Below, one piece after another: positions 1-8,553 of a stretch of DNA of 64,000 bases; within the stretch, counting starts at the first letter, position 1; the number at the start of each line of letters is the position of its first letter. The DNA is taken from contig NZ_SODI01000001.1 of the NCBI RefSeq assembly GCF_004365915.1, positions 2,232,001-2,296,000 on the forward strand, read 5' to 3'. Source of the DNA: Cryobacterium psychrophilum. Lineage in GTDB: Bacteria > Actinomycetota > Actinomycetes > Actinomycetales > Microbacteriaceae. The position numbers and the translations under genes are program-made. Under the pieces are notes generated by a model. The model saw only the letters and a list, made by a program, of their open reading frames with translations. It had not been told where the DNA came from and did not search any database.

Positions 1-1280
1 TCGGGGAGGTCAATAACCTCTGGCAGGCCAAGTTCCTCCCCCTGATAGATGTAGCTCGAACCCGGCAGGGCGAGCATGAGCGCAGACGCCGCGCGAGCGC
101 GTCGCAGGCCAACGGCCGTGTCCGGCAGGCCAGCCGTCTTGGGCCCGATGCCGTGGCCCTGCAGGTTCTCGGCGCCCAGGGCAAGACGAGACGCGTGGCG
201 AACGACATCGTGGTTGGAAAGAACCCACGTGCTCGGGGCGCCGACGGCGCTGAAGGCGGCGAGGGAATCATCGATAACGCGACGCAACCGGGGCGCGTTC
301 CAGGGGGTCTCGAGGTACGCGAAGTTGAAGGCCTGGTGCATCTCGTCTGGTCGCACCCATTTGGCCACCTCGGTGAGCGGGTCGACCCATGCTTCCGCGG
401 CGAGCACACGGTCGCCCGGATACTCGGCGAGCACCGTGTGCCAGTCGCGGTAGATCTCGTGCACGCCGTCCTGTGCCCAGAATGGCGGCGTCGCGGGCGG
501 TTCGACGCTGATGCCGGGCTCGAGCGTGGCGGAGCCGCCGCCCATGCTGCCGCCCTCGGCGGGTGGCGTGTAGTCGGGAAGCCCGGCGGCCTTAATCATT
601 CCGTGGGCAACGTCCACCCGAAAGCCGTCGACGCCCCGGTCGAGCCAGAATCGCAGCACCGACCGGAACTGCTCGCGCACCCACGGGTTGTCCCAGTGCA
701 GATCCGGCTGGGTGCTGTCGAACAGGTGAAGATACCACTGGCCGGAGGTGCCGTCGGCTTCAACAATACGGGTCCATGCGCGTCCGCCGAAGACGGATTC
801 CCAGTTGTTCGGGGGTAGCTCGCCGCTGTCACCCTGTCCGTCGCGGAAAATGTACCGACCACGTGCGGGGCTGTCAGGCGCCGAGGCGAGCGCGGCCTGA
901 AACCAGGCATGATCGCTCGACGAGTGATTGGGGACAATGTCGATGATCACGCGGATGCCGAGCTCATGCGCCGCGTTCTGCATGGCGTCGAAGTCGTCGA
1001 GCGTGCCGAAGAGGGGGTCGACGTCACAGTAGTCGGCAACGTCGTAGCCGGCATCGCGTTGCGGAGACGTGTAGAAAGGCGAGAGCCAGACGGCGTCGAT
1101 GCCGAGGTCGCGCAGTTGGGGGAGGCGCCGCTGGATGCCAGCGAGGTCACCCATGCCGTCGCCATTACCGTCGGCGAAGGACCGCGGGTAGATCTGGTAG
1201 ATCACCGCGGTGCGCCACCATTCGCTGCCCACCGTCGTGGAGCCGATCACGGCGGGGTCTGAAACTACTGTGCCTGTCAT
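1..1280 (-). CDS. GH13 alpha-glucosidase, 3' end cut by window edge
   Basis: Hydrolyses terminal alpha-1,4-glucosidic bonds of maltose or maltodextrin in the cytoplasm. About 426 residues are visible from the ATG at 1280; the C-terminus lies outside the window. The GH13 barrel starts at once (WWRTAVIYQIYPRSFADG, residues 21-38). All four conserved regions are present: DIVPNH at 114-119, GFRVDVAHG with nucleophile Asp223, AAEAW with acid/base Glu296, and SNHD with Asp358. The start and order match the oligo-1,6-/alpha-glucosidase subfamily. A perfect LacI-type palindrome lies 30 bp upstream, so repression by a sugar-responsive LacI protein is likely. Beyond it, on the opposite strand, is a decayed maltose-binding-protein gene. 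Substrate preference (maltose, isomaltose, sucrose) cannot be settled. Confidence 0.93.
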   Translation of the reverse strand, partial: MTGTVVSDPAVIGSTTVGSEWWRTAVIYQIYPRSFADGNGDGMGDLAGIQRRLPQLRDLGIDAVWLSPFYTSPQRDAGYDVADYCDVDPLFGTLDDFDAMQNAAHELGIRVIIDIVPNHSSSDHAWFQAALASAPDSPARGRYIFRDGQGDSGELPPNNWESVFGGRAWTRIVEADGTSGQWYLHLFDSTQPDLHWDNPWVREQFRSVLRFWLDRGVDGFRVDVAHGMIKAAGLPDYTPPAEGGSMGGGSATLEPGISVEPPATPPFWAQDGVHEIYRDWHTVLAEYPGDRVLAAEAWVDPLTEVAKWVRPDEMHQAFNFAYLETPWNAPRLRRVIDDSLAAFSAVGAPSTWVLSNHDVVRHASRLALGAENLQGHGIGPKTAGLPDTAVGLRRARAASALMLALPGSSYIYQGEELGLPEVIDLP

Positions 1281-1309
1281 TGCTTAATGCTATGTCATCG
1301 AACCGCACG

Positions 1310-1323
1310 TGTAAGCGCTTACA
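1310..1323. promoter_or_regulatory. LacI-family operator, perfect 14-bp palindrome
   Basis: TGTAAGCGCTTACA is a perfect dyad with the central CG typical of LacI/GalR-family operators. It lies between the alpha-glucosidase start (minus strand) and the binding-protein remnant (plus strand), where a divergent maltodextrin promoter would be expected. The regulator is not in the window. Confidence 0.7.
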
Positions 1324-1329
1324 TCGACT

Positions 1330-1677
1330 CGGAAAGGCCTGCTGACGTTCGGAGCCGTGGCCGTGGCGGCATCACTCGCCCTCATCGGCTGCTCGACCGG
1401 AGGAGCTGAGGAGAGGACGGACACCGGCTGAAGTGCACTCACGGTCTGGGGGCGACGCCGACCGCGTGGCCGGCTCGAGGATGCGGCCGCAGAATTCACG
1501 AAGGAATCCGGGGTAAAAGTCACGCTCGTGCAGAAAGACGTCGCCAAACGCCAGGAGTGGTTGATCGCCGAGGTTACCCGGCACAGGCCCGACATGACGA
1601 TTGTGGCGCGCGACTGGTTCGGCAACTTCGTCAGCAACGGTTCCGCGGCCTTGAGCGGTGGGGCTCCATGTCCGTAG
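1330..1677 (+). pseudogene. Remnant of a maltose/maltodextrin-binding lipoprotein gene
   Basis: One reading frame of 115 codons carries a lipoprotein signal (hydrophobic run ending LALIGC, then STGG), an in-frame TGA at 1429-1431, and then ALTVWG, DAAAEFTKESGVKVTLVQKD and PDMTIVARDWFGNFVSNG. These match the N-terminal lobe of MalE-type binding proteins. There is no usable start codon, because an in-frame TAA lies in the operator just upstream. The frame ends after about a quarter of a normal MalE, where the convergent glycosyltransferase begins. Lost start, internal stop and truncation together mean real decay rather than a read error. With the neighbouring alpha-glucosidase it marks a former maltodextrin operon. 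Confidence 0.8.
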
Positions 1678-1685
1678 AAGCCTGG

Positions 1686-2987
1686 CTATTTGCCGTCGGT
1701 GACGGCGGAGACGATGGCGTCAACGGCGAGTTTCGTGCCGGGGAGGCGGGCGTAGGCGTTCTGGAGTTCGCGCGCCCGGTACCAATACTGTGGGTTGGTC
1801 AGAACGGACTCCACCGCGCGGCCGATCTGGTCGGCGCTCGGGTCTCGACGGCCGAGGGAAATACCGGCTCCGCTCCACGCCACGCGGGCGTTGACCTCCA
1901 TCTTGTCTTCGCTGTTTCCGGCAACGACGAGGGGAATCCCGAGGGAGAGCGCATGCTGCACTCCGCCGTAGCCCCCGTTGGTCACCAGGAGGTCGGCAGA
2001 GGGCAGGAGGCGTTCGAAAGGCAGGAAACGTGCCAGTCGGAAGTTATCCGGGCGTTGGGAGGCGGGGAACACGCGCTCGGGATCGGGGCCGCCGGTCGTG
2101 CCGATCACGAGCACGTTTTGCGTGGCCAGCGCCGCTACGGCCGGCAGTAGGAGTCTGCGTGGTTCGCGAGCGGTCGCGCCCTGGGTCACGACAACGACCG
2201 GGCGACCATCGTCGCGGGCGGCAGCGATGTCTCCCCACCAGGCCGGGGGGTGCCAGTCGACCGGTTCCGGCGGAATCAGAGCACCGGTGAACTCAACGCG
2301 CGACGAGAGATCTGACCGTGGGTATTCAAAATCCGGAATGGTCGCGGCAAGAAAGCGCGTCGACAGCTCCACGCCCCAATTCATGAAAGAGCTTGAGAGC
2401 TCCGGCAGGCTCAGCGTTCGACGCACGGCGTTCGCTGCCGCCTGCGGCTCACCCAAGACCCACCGGGTAACGGATGCGTTCAAAATACGATTGCGAGCCC
2501 GCCCGACCGTGGAACGGCCAGGGGGCAGACCGGCGCCGAAGGGTGCGGTGTCGGTGCTGGGCATGTTGAGCGGAGTCGAGGAGAAGGCCACGCTCGGAAG
2601 CCCCCGCTTCTCGGCCAGGAAGAGTCCGGCCATGAAGGTGTGCTCCACGACGATGATGTGTGGTTGAAAGTTCTTCGCGATCTCATCCATCTCGGCGAAC
2701 CATTCCGGAATCGGAGCAATGAAGAGGTTCAGAAGAGCCCATTTCATCGAGGCGAACCCAGGCTTTCTGGCCGACGTGATGTGCATCTGCTGAACGACAT
2801 CGTCGTCCAGGTCGATCGCGGTCGACATGGAATGAAAGGTGGCGCCGGAATCGCGAACGAGGTCGACGAAGGCCGATCCGGTGTACCACGCCACCTCGTG
2901 CCCGGCTGCGCTGAGGGCGCGCGCAAGAGCCGAGGCCTGTCTCACATGACCGGTTGTGGGCAGCGTGCCAATAAGAATTCGAGCCAC
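1686..2987 (-). CDS. GT1-family glycosyltransferase (UGT/MGT-like)
   Basis: Transfers a sugar from an NDP-sugar to a small lipophilic acceptor, as in macrolide and sterol glycosyltransferases. The N-terminus ARILIGTLPTTGHVRQASAL is the usual GT-B opening (beta strand plus glycine/histidine loop). The C-terminal half has the donor-site region, including ADLLVTNGGYGGVQHALSLG followed by PLVVAG, equivalent to the H-x-G-x-G-T/S block. The conserved His is replaced by Asn (TNGG), as in some bacterial members. I chose the GTG at 2987 (433 aa) because GGGGGG precedes it at a suitable distance; an ATG at 3023 would add 12 residues. It stands alone, so the acceptor is unknown. Confidence 0.8.
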   Translation of the reverse strand: MARILIGTLPTTGHVRQASALARALSAAGHEVAWYTGSAFVDLVRDSGATFHSMSTAIDLDDDVVQQMHITSARKPGFASMKWALLNLFIAPIPEWFAEMDEIAKNFQPHIIVVEHTFMAGLFLAEKRGLPSVAFSSTPLNMPSTDTAPFGAGLPPGRSTVGRARNRILNASVTRWVLGEPQAAANAVRRTLSLPELSSSFMNWGVELSTRFLAATIPDFEYPRSDLSSRVEFTGALIPPEPVDWHPPAWWGDIAAARDDGRPVVVVTQGATAREPRRLLLPAVAALATQNVLVIGTTGGPDPERVFPASQRPDNFRLARFLPFERLLPSADLLVTNGGYGGVQHALSLGIPLVVAGNSEDKMEVNARVAWSGAGISLGRRDPSADQIGRAVESVLTNPQYWYRARELQNAYARLPGTKLAVDAIVSAVTDGK

Positions 2988-3111
2988 GCGGTTCCCCCCT
3001 GATTCCGTGCCAATGCTGTTCATCGTATCCCGGGTGTCACCGCGAGGCCCAAACAGGTGATAATCTGATCAGGTTGCCAAAATGCGGCGCTGCTTCGAAG
3101 TTGGAAGCTCC

Positions 3112-3183
<72 letters not shown>

Positions 3184-3217
3184 CAGGCTTGTAAGCGCTA
3201 GCCGCAGACAAGCCCGT

Positions 3218-3291
3218 GGCGGGGTAGCTCAGTTGGTTAGAGCACACGGCTCATAATCGTGGTGTCGCGGGTTCAATTCCCGCTCCCGCTA
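3218..3291 (+). tRNA. tRNA-Met (CAT), elongator type
   Basis: Cloverleaf of 74 nt: acceptor GGCGGGG/TCCCGCT with two G-U pairs, anticodon stem CACGG/TCGTG around loop CTCATAA (anticodon CAT), T-arm GCGGG TTCAATT CCCGC. The first acceptor position is paired, so this is the elongator rather than the initiator. No encoded CCA. Confidence 0.95.
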
Positions 3292-3296
3292 CAAAC

Positions 3297-3328
3297 GGCC
3301 CGGAACGTCTCAGACTTCCGGGCCTTTT
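3297..3328 (+). terminator. Rho-independent terminator of the tRNA pair
   Basis: GGCCCGGAA and TTCCGGGCC form a 9-bp stem with an 11-nt loop, followed by TTTT. It starts 5 nt after tRNA-Met. Confidence 0.85.
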
Positions 3329-3467
3329 CCTTGCCCGCAGACGCCGCCCGCGCGCTTGGGCAGCGGAGCGTAACCTCGGAACTTTTCGCGACACGCCGTC
3401 ACTTCAGTCGGGATACGGGGCGTGTCTCGATTTTTTCCGAGTTTACTGGCGCTCCTGCTTTAAGCCA

Positions 3468-6161
3468 TCAGGTTTCGTCCGTGTCGGGGTGGTGCCGGCG
3501 CGACCAGCGGCGAACCGCCTTCTCTGCCTCGACGATGATCAGCACGGTTGAACCGACCCCGATGCACAGCAGCCACTCCCACGCGGTTAGGGGAGTGAGC
3601 CCGAGCAGCTGGGCAGAGACGGGCCAGGTCATCACTGCCCAGTGGGCCAGGAGAGCACCCAGGGACGTGTAGAGCAACGGTTTGTTGGCGAGAAGCCGGA
3701 GCTGGAAGAGTGACTTGTGCTCCGCGCGGGCACTGAACACCTGAAAGAAGCTGAGCATCACGAAAATGGTCAGCGCTACGGTGCGCGCGTGCACCTCCGA
3801 GCTGCCTGCGTGCAGCTCCACGATGAAGCTCAGGAGCACGGCCAGCGCCATCCACGCTCCCGTGATCCCCGCCCGGAACCAGAGCGTGCGGGAGAGGAGT
3901 CCCTCGGAACGAGGCCGAGGAGGGCGGGTGAGTTCGTCTCCTTCCGCCGGTTCGAAAGCCAGAGCGATGTCCTGGACGCCGTTGGTCACCACGTTCATCC
4001 ACAGCATCTGCACCGGAAGGAACAACAGTGGAGTTCCGGCGAACACGCTGAGGGTGACGGCCACGAGGGCGGCAGCGCCGGTGGAGAGCAGGAAGAAGGT
4101 GGTTTTTCGGATGGCGGCGAAGGTGACCCTGCCTTCTTCGACGGCATGCACGATGGTGACGAAGTTGTCGTCGGTCAGCACCAGGTCCGCGGCCTCGCGG
4201 GCGACGTCGGTCCCCGACCGGCCCATGGCCACTCCGATCGCCGCTGCCTTCAGCGCCGGGGCATCGTTGACACCGTCACCCGTGACGGCCACGATCTGAC
4301 CGGTGCTTTGCAGGACCCTGACGATCCGGAGCTTGTCCTCGGGGGACACCCGGGCCGCCACGTTGGTTTCCGCCAGACGCGCAGACAGCATATGGTCGTC
4401 CAGGCCCGTCATTTCGGCCCCGGTCAGTGCCTGTTTTCCAGACGCCAGACCCAACCGCTCGGCGATGGCCGTCGCGGTCACCGGGTGATCACCGGTGATC
4501 ATCTTGACCGTGATTCCGGCCTGCTGGCATCGCCGGATGGCCTCGGCCACGCCGTCCCGCGGCGGGTCGGTCATGCCCTCCAGCCCCAGGAAGGTGAGTC
4601 CGGACGGCGGCGGCAACGGTAGGACCAATCGCTCGTCATCTCCAACGACGCGCGAGCCGGTGGCAATGACCCGCAGGCCCTCCGCCCCCATCTCCACATT
4701 GGCCGCGTGGATCAGGGATTCGTCGAGGGGTCCGTCGCCCCCCTCCTGGGCCACGGCCGCGGAAGCGGCCAGGATGGCCTCCGGGGAGCCTTTGACGTAG
4801 AGGATCCGGCGTCCGTGTTCGTCTGCGTGGATTGTCTGTGAGTACCGTAGCTGCGGTTCATAGGGTTGGTGTGCCACCGCCGGGGCGGTGCGTTCGCGAA
4901 CAGTGATGGAGCCCCGGTCCACGGCGACCTTGGCCATGGCGGCGTCGACGGCGTCGCCGGAGTACTCGTCGTTTCCTTCCTCCGCCGAGAGGGTGGCTTC
5001 GTTGGTCAGGGCACCTGCTCGGAGGACCGCGCGGACCAGCGTCGGGTCTTTCGTTCCGCCGTCGTCATCATCGGAGACGATATTGAGCAGGCCGGCCGTG
5101 GTCCAGACCCTCTCCACGGTTAGTTGGTTCTCCGTCAGGGTCCCGGTCTTGTCCGAGCCGATCACATTGGTTGATCCGAGGGTTTCAACGGCGGGCAGGA
5201 TGCGGATGATCGCGTTACGTTTCGCCATGCGGGAGACGCCGACGCTGAGGGCCACGGTCAGAACGATGGGCAGGGACTCGGGGATCGTGGCGACGGCCAA
5301 CGCAACGGCCGTGCGGAACAGTGTTGCCGCGTCATGGCCGAGACCGATGCCCGCGATGAAGATGAACACCAGGGCGCCGAGTACAGCCGCACCAATGCGC
5401 CGCTCCAGGGAGCGGGTCAGAAGCTGGAGCGGTGTTTGTGTGGACGGGACCTGGATGAGTGTGTTGATTTCACCCAGAGCGGTGTCGGCACCCGTGGCGA
5501 TAACGACCCCTCGTCCTCGACCGCTGCCCACGAACGTGCCGCTGAACGCAACATTGGTTTTGTCCGCGTCGACGACATTCTCGGCAAGCGGATCGGTGTG
5601 CTTGGTCGCCGCGAAAGATTCGCCGGTGAGCATCGATTCGTCCACCTGAAGTGCGTTGCTGGCGAAGAGGCGAAGATCGGCGGGAACTCGTTCACCGCTC
5701 TCCAACAGGACGACGTCACCGGGGACGAGGTCGCGTCCGGGAAGCACCCGTTCCGTGCCGTCGCGCACGACCCGACAGTAGGGCGCGGAGAACGACTGCA
5801 GGGCGCGCACATCCCGCTCCGCTTTGCTTTCCTGCACGAAGCCCAGGGCGGCATTGATTGCGAGGATCAGCATGATGGCCACTGAGTCGACGTAGTGCTC
5901 CTGGAGGAGACTGACAATCGCGGCGACCAACAGGATGGCAATCAGTGGGCTGATGAACTGGCGCAGCAACACCCGCCACCAGGGTGTGACCGGGGTGACG
6001 GCAAACTCATTTGCGCCGACATCCGCCAGCCGGCGTGCGGCCTCGGTGTCGCTTAACCCGGCCGGGGAAGAGGACAGCGTCGCGAAGACCGCGTCCGAGG
6101 CGAGACTGTGCCACAACGGGGGCGTCGCCGCCGGGCCGGATGGTGCGGTTCGAGATTTCAC
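3468..6161 (-). CDS. Cation-transporting P-type ATPase (P2 / PacL-like)
   Basis: ATP-driven cation pump of the inner membrane, 897 aa, full length. Order: cation-ATPase N-terminal domain (about 16-85), TM1-2 (about 67-110), actuator domain with LTGES at 178-182, TM3-4 with PESLP at 294-298, phosphorylation motif DKTGT with Asp337, hinge motif GDGVNDAP, then six C-terminal helices (cation-ATPase C). This architecture is that of Ca2+/Na+/Mg2+ P2 pumps and lacks heavy-metal-binding domains. The TM4 ligand motif is PESLP rather than the PEGLP of classical Ca2+ pumps, so the ion is uncertain. It is transcribed alone, convergent with the tRNA pair. Confidence 0.92.
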   Translation of the reverse strand: MKSRTAPSGPAATPPLWHSLASDAVFATLSSSPAGLSDTEAARRLADVGANEFAVTPVTPWWRVLLRQFISPLIAILLVAAIVSLLQEHYVDSVAIMLILAINAALGFVQESKAERDVRALQSFSAPYCRVVRDGTERVLPGRDLVPGDVVLLESGERVPADLRLFASNALQVDESMLTGESFAATKHTDPLAENVVDADKTNVAFSGTFVGSGRGRGVVIATGADTALGEINTLIQVPSTQTPLQLLTRSLERRIGAAVLGALVFIFIAGIGLGHDAATLFRTAVALAVATIPESLPIVLTVALSVGVSRMAKRNAIIRILPAVETLGSTNVIGSDKTGTLTENQLTVERVWTTAGLLNIVSDDDDGGTKDPTLVRAVLRAGALTNEATLSAEEGNDEYSGDAVDAAMAKVAVDRGSITVRERTAPAVAHQPYEPQLRYSQTIHADEHGRRILYVKGSPEAILAASAAVAQEGGDGPLDESLIHAANVEMGAEGLRVIATGSRVVGDDERLVLPLPPPSGLTFLGLEGMTDPPRDGVAEAIRRCQQAGITVKMITGDHPVTATAIAERLGLASGKQALTGAEMTGLDDHMLSARLAETNVAARVSPEDKLRIVRVLQSTGQIVAVTGDGVNDAPALKAAAIGVAMGRSGTDVAREAADLVLTDDNFVTIVHAVEEGRVTFAAIRKTTFFLLSTGAAALVAVTLSVFAGTPLLFLPVQMLWMNVVTNGVQDIALAFEPAEGDELTRPPRPRSEGLLSRTLWFRAGITGAWMALAVLLSFIVELHAGSSEVHARTVALTIFVMLSFFQVFSARAEHKSLFQLRLLANKPLLYTSLGALLAHWAVMTWPVSAQLLGLTPLTAWEWLLCIGVGSTVLIIVEAEKAVRRWSRRHHPDTDET

Positions 6162-6304
6162 AATCCCAGTCTCGATTCTTCTCCGTTGTATCTCAAGGTC
6201 ATTCTTCCCGGTTTGGGCCTGATCGACCGGATGAGCTGCTGATCACGATCACGATAAGGCTGAGGTTAGTACGGATCTCCTGCACTGATGGAGCGCCCCA
6301 GGCG

Positions 6305-6332
6305 GCGGATGCCGTGGCTTCGTGGCATCCGC
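6305..6332. repeat. Inverted repeat GCGGATGCC / GGCATCCGC
   Basis: Nine-bp arms at 6305-6313 and 6324-6332 with a 10-nt spacer, in the 293-bp gap upstream of the P-type ATPase. It is built from the CGGATGC/GCATCCG word that recurs across the window. No T-tract follows, so terminator function is not supported. Nothing else is recognisable in this gap. Confidence 0.5.
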
Positions 6333-6454
6333 TGCCCGCCGTCGCCGCGTGAGCGCCGAGACAAATAGGCTTGCGCGCCGTACCGCCCAGACCCCGCCCG
6401 GAGCGTTATGCTCATTCAACGCGGAATCCCCCATGCTAAGGAAAGGTCTTTTTC

Positions 6455-6616
6455 GTGAATCTCCTGTTGATCATCGTCATCATCGTGGCTGTCCTCCTGC
6501 TCATTACGGGAGGCTTCGTGCAATCCCTGCAGTTCCTGCTCTACGTGGGACTCTTCCTCGTGGCTGTCGCTGTTATCGCCTTCCTGTTCCGGGCTATTTC
6601 GGGGCGCCGCAAATAG
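6455..6616 (+). CDS. Small two-helix membrane protein, 53 aa
   Basis: GTG start at 6455, preceded by AAGGAAAGG about 8 nt upstream; stop TAG at 6614. The product opens MNLLLIIVIIVAVLLLITGG, continues with a second hydrophobic stretch (about 29-45) and ends in a basic tail, RAISGRRK. Two helices, a short glycine turn and a positive C-terminus fit a cytoplasmic-membrane miniprotein of the kind common in actinobacteria. No function can be assigned. It stands alone between the ATPase promoter region and the sugar kinase. The strong ribosome binding site and the clean alternation of hydrophobic and basic segments support a real gene. Confidence 0.7.
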   Translation: MNLLLIIVIIVAVLLLITGGFVQSLQFLLYVGLFLVAVAVIAFLFRAISGRRK

Positions 6617-6720
6617 CCGTGATCGCGGTGGGGCGGCCGGGAAGCCGAGCCGCCCCACCGCGTCCGAGCGTGCGAAGATGGGTCGACGTGGGGCCGTCTC
6701 CGCGTTTATTCTGCAAGCCA

Positions 6721-6732
6721 TGAGCGCTTACA
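6721..6732. promoter_or_regulatory. Possible LacI-type half operator before the sugar kinase
   Basis: TGAGCGCTTACATCG shares AGCGCTTACATCG with the perfect operator at 1310-1323, but its left arm is degraded. It lies 48 bp before the chosen kinase start. It may be chance. Confidence 0.25.
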
Positions 6733-6779
6733 TCGTGTCGACCGGGTCCCGGCTCTCGGCACGGGAGAGAACAGACACC

Positions 6780-7694
6780 ATGCTTGACCAGACCCACACC
6801 GCGTCAACAAGTGCCCCCGCCCGGGTTGTTGTTGTCGGCGACGCACTCATCGATGAACTCCGCGGCTCAGAGACGACGCGGCAGTTCCCCGGCGGTGCCG
6901 CACTCAACGTGGCGGTGGGCCTCGCGGTGCTCGGGGTTCCCACCACCCTGATCGCGATGCTCGGTGACGATGCGGATGGCGCGGTCATTCGCTCCTTCCT
7001 CGCGGACCACAACGTGGAGCTTCTGGCGACGCCGGCTCCGCGGGGCTCGTCGCGAGCGGTGTCCGACCGCGCCGACGGTGAGCCCCGTTACTACTTCAAC
7101 GACGCGGCGAAAGCGCGCCGCATCGAGTTCGGGCTGGCGGAACGCGCGGCACTCGCCGCCGCGGCACTCATTGTGGTCAGCTGTTTTCCGTTCGACGACA
7201 CCGTGCAGACCGAAGCGCTCGCGGCGAGCGTCGCCGACCCGGAGCATCGGCTCGTGATCGACCCGAATCCTCGCGCCGGCATGCTCCACGACGGCCCCCG
7301 CTTCGTGCGCAACTTTGAAGCGCTTGCCGCGCGCAGCCTGCTCACGAAGGTGGGGGACGAAGACGCCGAGATGCTCTACGACACGTCGCTCGCCGACCTC
7401 ACCGTGCGCCTCCTTGACGGTGGAACCAGTACGGTCCTCGCGACGGCGGGGCGCAACGGCGCCCTGATCGCCCAGCGGGACGGCAGGAAGGTGAGCGAGC
7501 CCATTGCCGAGCTTCCGGGCGCCGTGATCGACACGATGGGCGCGGGCGACGCAACGCTCGCGGCATCCGTTGCCACCATCGTCACCCGTGGAGTTCCCGA
7601 GGATGCTGGTGCCTGGCAGGAGCTGCTGGCCGATGCCATGCGCACGGCGGCTGCAACCTGCCGCCATGAGGGCGCGCTGCTCCGCCGCCCGTAG
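6780..7694 (+). CDS. PfkB-family carbohydrate kinase
   Basis: ATP-dependent phosphorylation of a sugar, probably fructose or a related ketose or nucleoside; 304 aa, the family's usual size. The first PfkB signature is FPGGAALNVAVGLAVLG (about 38-54). The second, DTMGAGDATLAA, carries the catalytic Asp of GAGD. The Walker-like strand VVVVGDALIDEL opens the fold. ATG at 6780 is preceded by GGGAGA about 12 nt upstream; an in-frame ATG at 6720 would add 20 unconserved residues. The gene is single, followed by a convergent SGNH hydrolase. A degraded LacI-type operator upstream hints at sugar control. Substrate is not resolvable. Confidence 0.85.
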   Translation: MLDQTHTASTSAPARVVVVGDALIDELRGSETTRQFPGGAALNVAVGLAVLGVPTTLIAMLGDDADGAVIRSFLADHNVELLATPAPRGSSRAVSDRADGEPRYYFNDAAKARRIEFGLAERAALAAAALIVVSCFPFDDTVQTEALAASVADPEHRLVIDPNPRAGMLHDGPRFVRNFEALAARSLLTKVGDEDAEMLYDTSLADLTVRLLDGGTSTVLATAGRNGALIAQRDGRKVSEPIAELPGAVIDTMGAGDATLAASVATIVTRGVPEDAGAWQELLADAMRTAAATCRHEGALLRRP

Positions 7695-7751
7695 CCCGCT
7701 CGGTGTGCCTCGACGCGCGCCGTTCACGCTCTCCCGCTCGGGTTGCGGTGT

Positions 7752-8516
7752 TTACCGGCCGGCGTCGGGCCGTGGCGGAGAGGTGGGGGGCTGCGCGGGA
7801 ACGAGGGCGGGGCGCTTGGCGCTGCGACCGTCTCCGGAGGAGCGTCCGGTGAGGCGGCGGCCGATCCACGGCAGCACGTGTTCCCGGTAGTAGGCGGGCG
7901 TGCGCACCCGGGTCGCCGCAGTGGGCCCAGACGCGCCCTCCACGAACTCACCGGGGACAGGCAAGCCGAGGGCAGTGAGCGCGTTGGAGGCGACCCGCGC
8001 GTGCCCGCGCGCATTGAGGTGCAGATGATCGGACGACCAGTACCGCAGCAGCGCGAGCTCGGGATCGACCCAGTTGTCCACGTACGTGACACCCGGGCGG
8101 GTGAACCGCTCCCGGGCCGCATCGGCGAGCCTGTCGCCGCGGCGCTGAATGAGGGAGCCGAGCGGCAGGTGCCGCGTGGGGTTGCCGCCGGTGAGCATCA
8201 GAACGTGCGCGCCGCGCTCCAGCGCCTGGTCGACTACACTCTCGAGAAGGTCGACCACGGCCGGGATCTCCACCCGGGGGCGCATCACGTCGTTGCCGCC
8301 ACCGCAGATGCTCAACAGGTCGGGGCCGAGCGCGAGCGCCGGATCCAGCTGGCCGTCGACGATCGGGCGCAGCAGCTTGCCGCGAATGGCGAGGTTCGCG
8401 TACTCGACGGGCGCAGCGGATGCCACGGCGAGCCCGAGCGCGACCAGGTCGGCCCACCCGCGCAGCTCTCCAGAGGGGAGCTCGTCGCCAACGCCCTCTG
8501 TGAAGCTGTCTCCCAT
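7752..8516 (-). CDS. SGNH/GDSL-family hydrolase
   Basis: Serine esterase or lipase of the SGNH fold, cytoplasmic as there is no signal peptide. Block I MGDSFTEGVGDEL carries the catalytic Ser, block II is the Gly of RGKLLRPI, block III is GGGNDVM, and block V SSDHLHLNARGH holds the Asp-His pair. The C-terminal tail (about 60 residues) is proline/arginine rich and probably disordered. The start is awkward: the only ATG near block I (8516) leaves no room for the first beta strand, although ARYVAMGDS is encoded just upstream. No ATG, GTG or TTG lies in frame there until 8699, deep inside the HEAT-repeat gene. The true start may be non-canonical or an indel may hide it. Confidence 0.8.
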   Translation of the reverse strand: MGDSFTEGVGDELPSGELRGWADLVALGLAVASAAPVEYANLAIRGKLLRPIVDGQLDPALALGPDLLSICGGGNDVMRPRVEIPAVVDLLESVVDQALERGAHVLMLTGGNPTRHLPLGSLIQRRGDRLADAARERFTRPGVTYVDNWVDPELALLRYWSSDHLHLNARGHARVASNALTALGLPVPGEFVEGASGPTAATRVRTPAYYREHVLPWIGRRLTGRSSGDGRSAKRPALVPAQPPTSPPRPDAGR

Positions 8517-8553
8517 GGCGACGTAGCGTGCGAAGGGCGCACGCTGCGCCGCG

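Noticed and set aside
3190..3200. TGTAAGCGCTA between the two tRNA genes as a third LacI site
   Set aside because: Only the left half matches and it lies inside a tRNA transcription unit; most likely chance.
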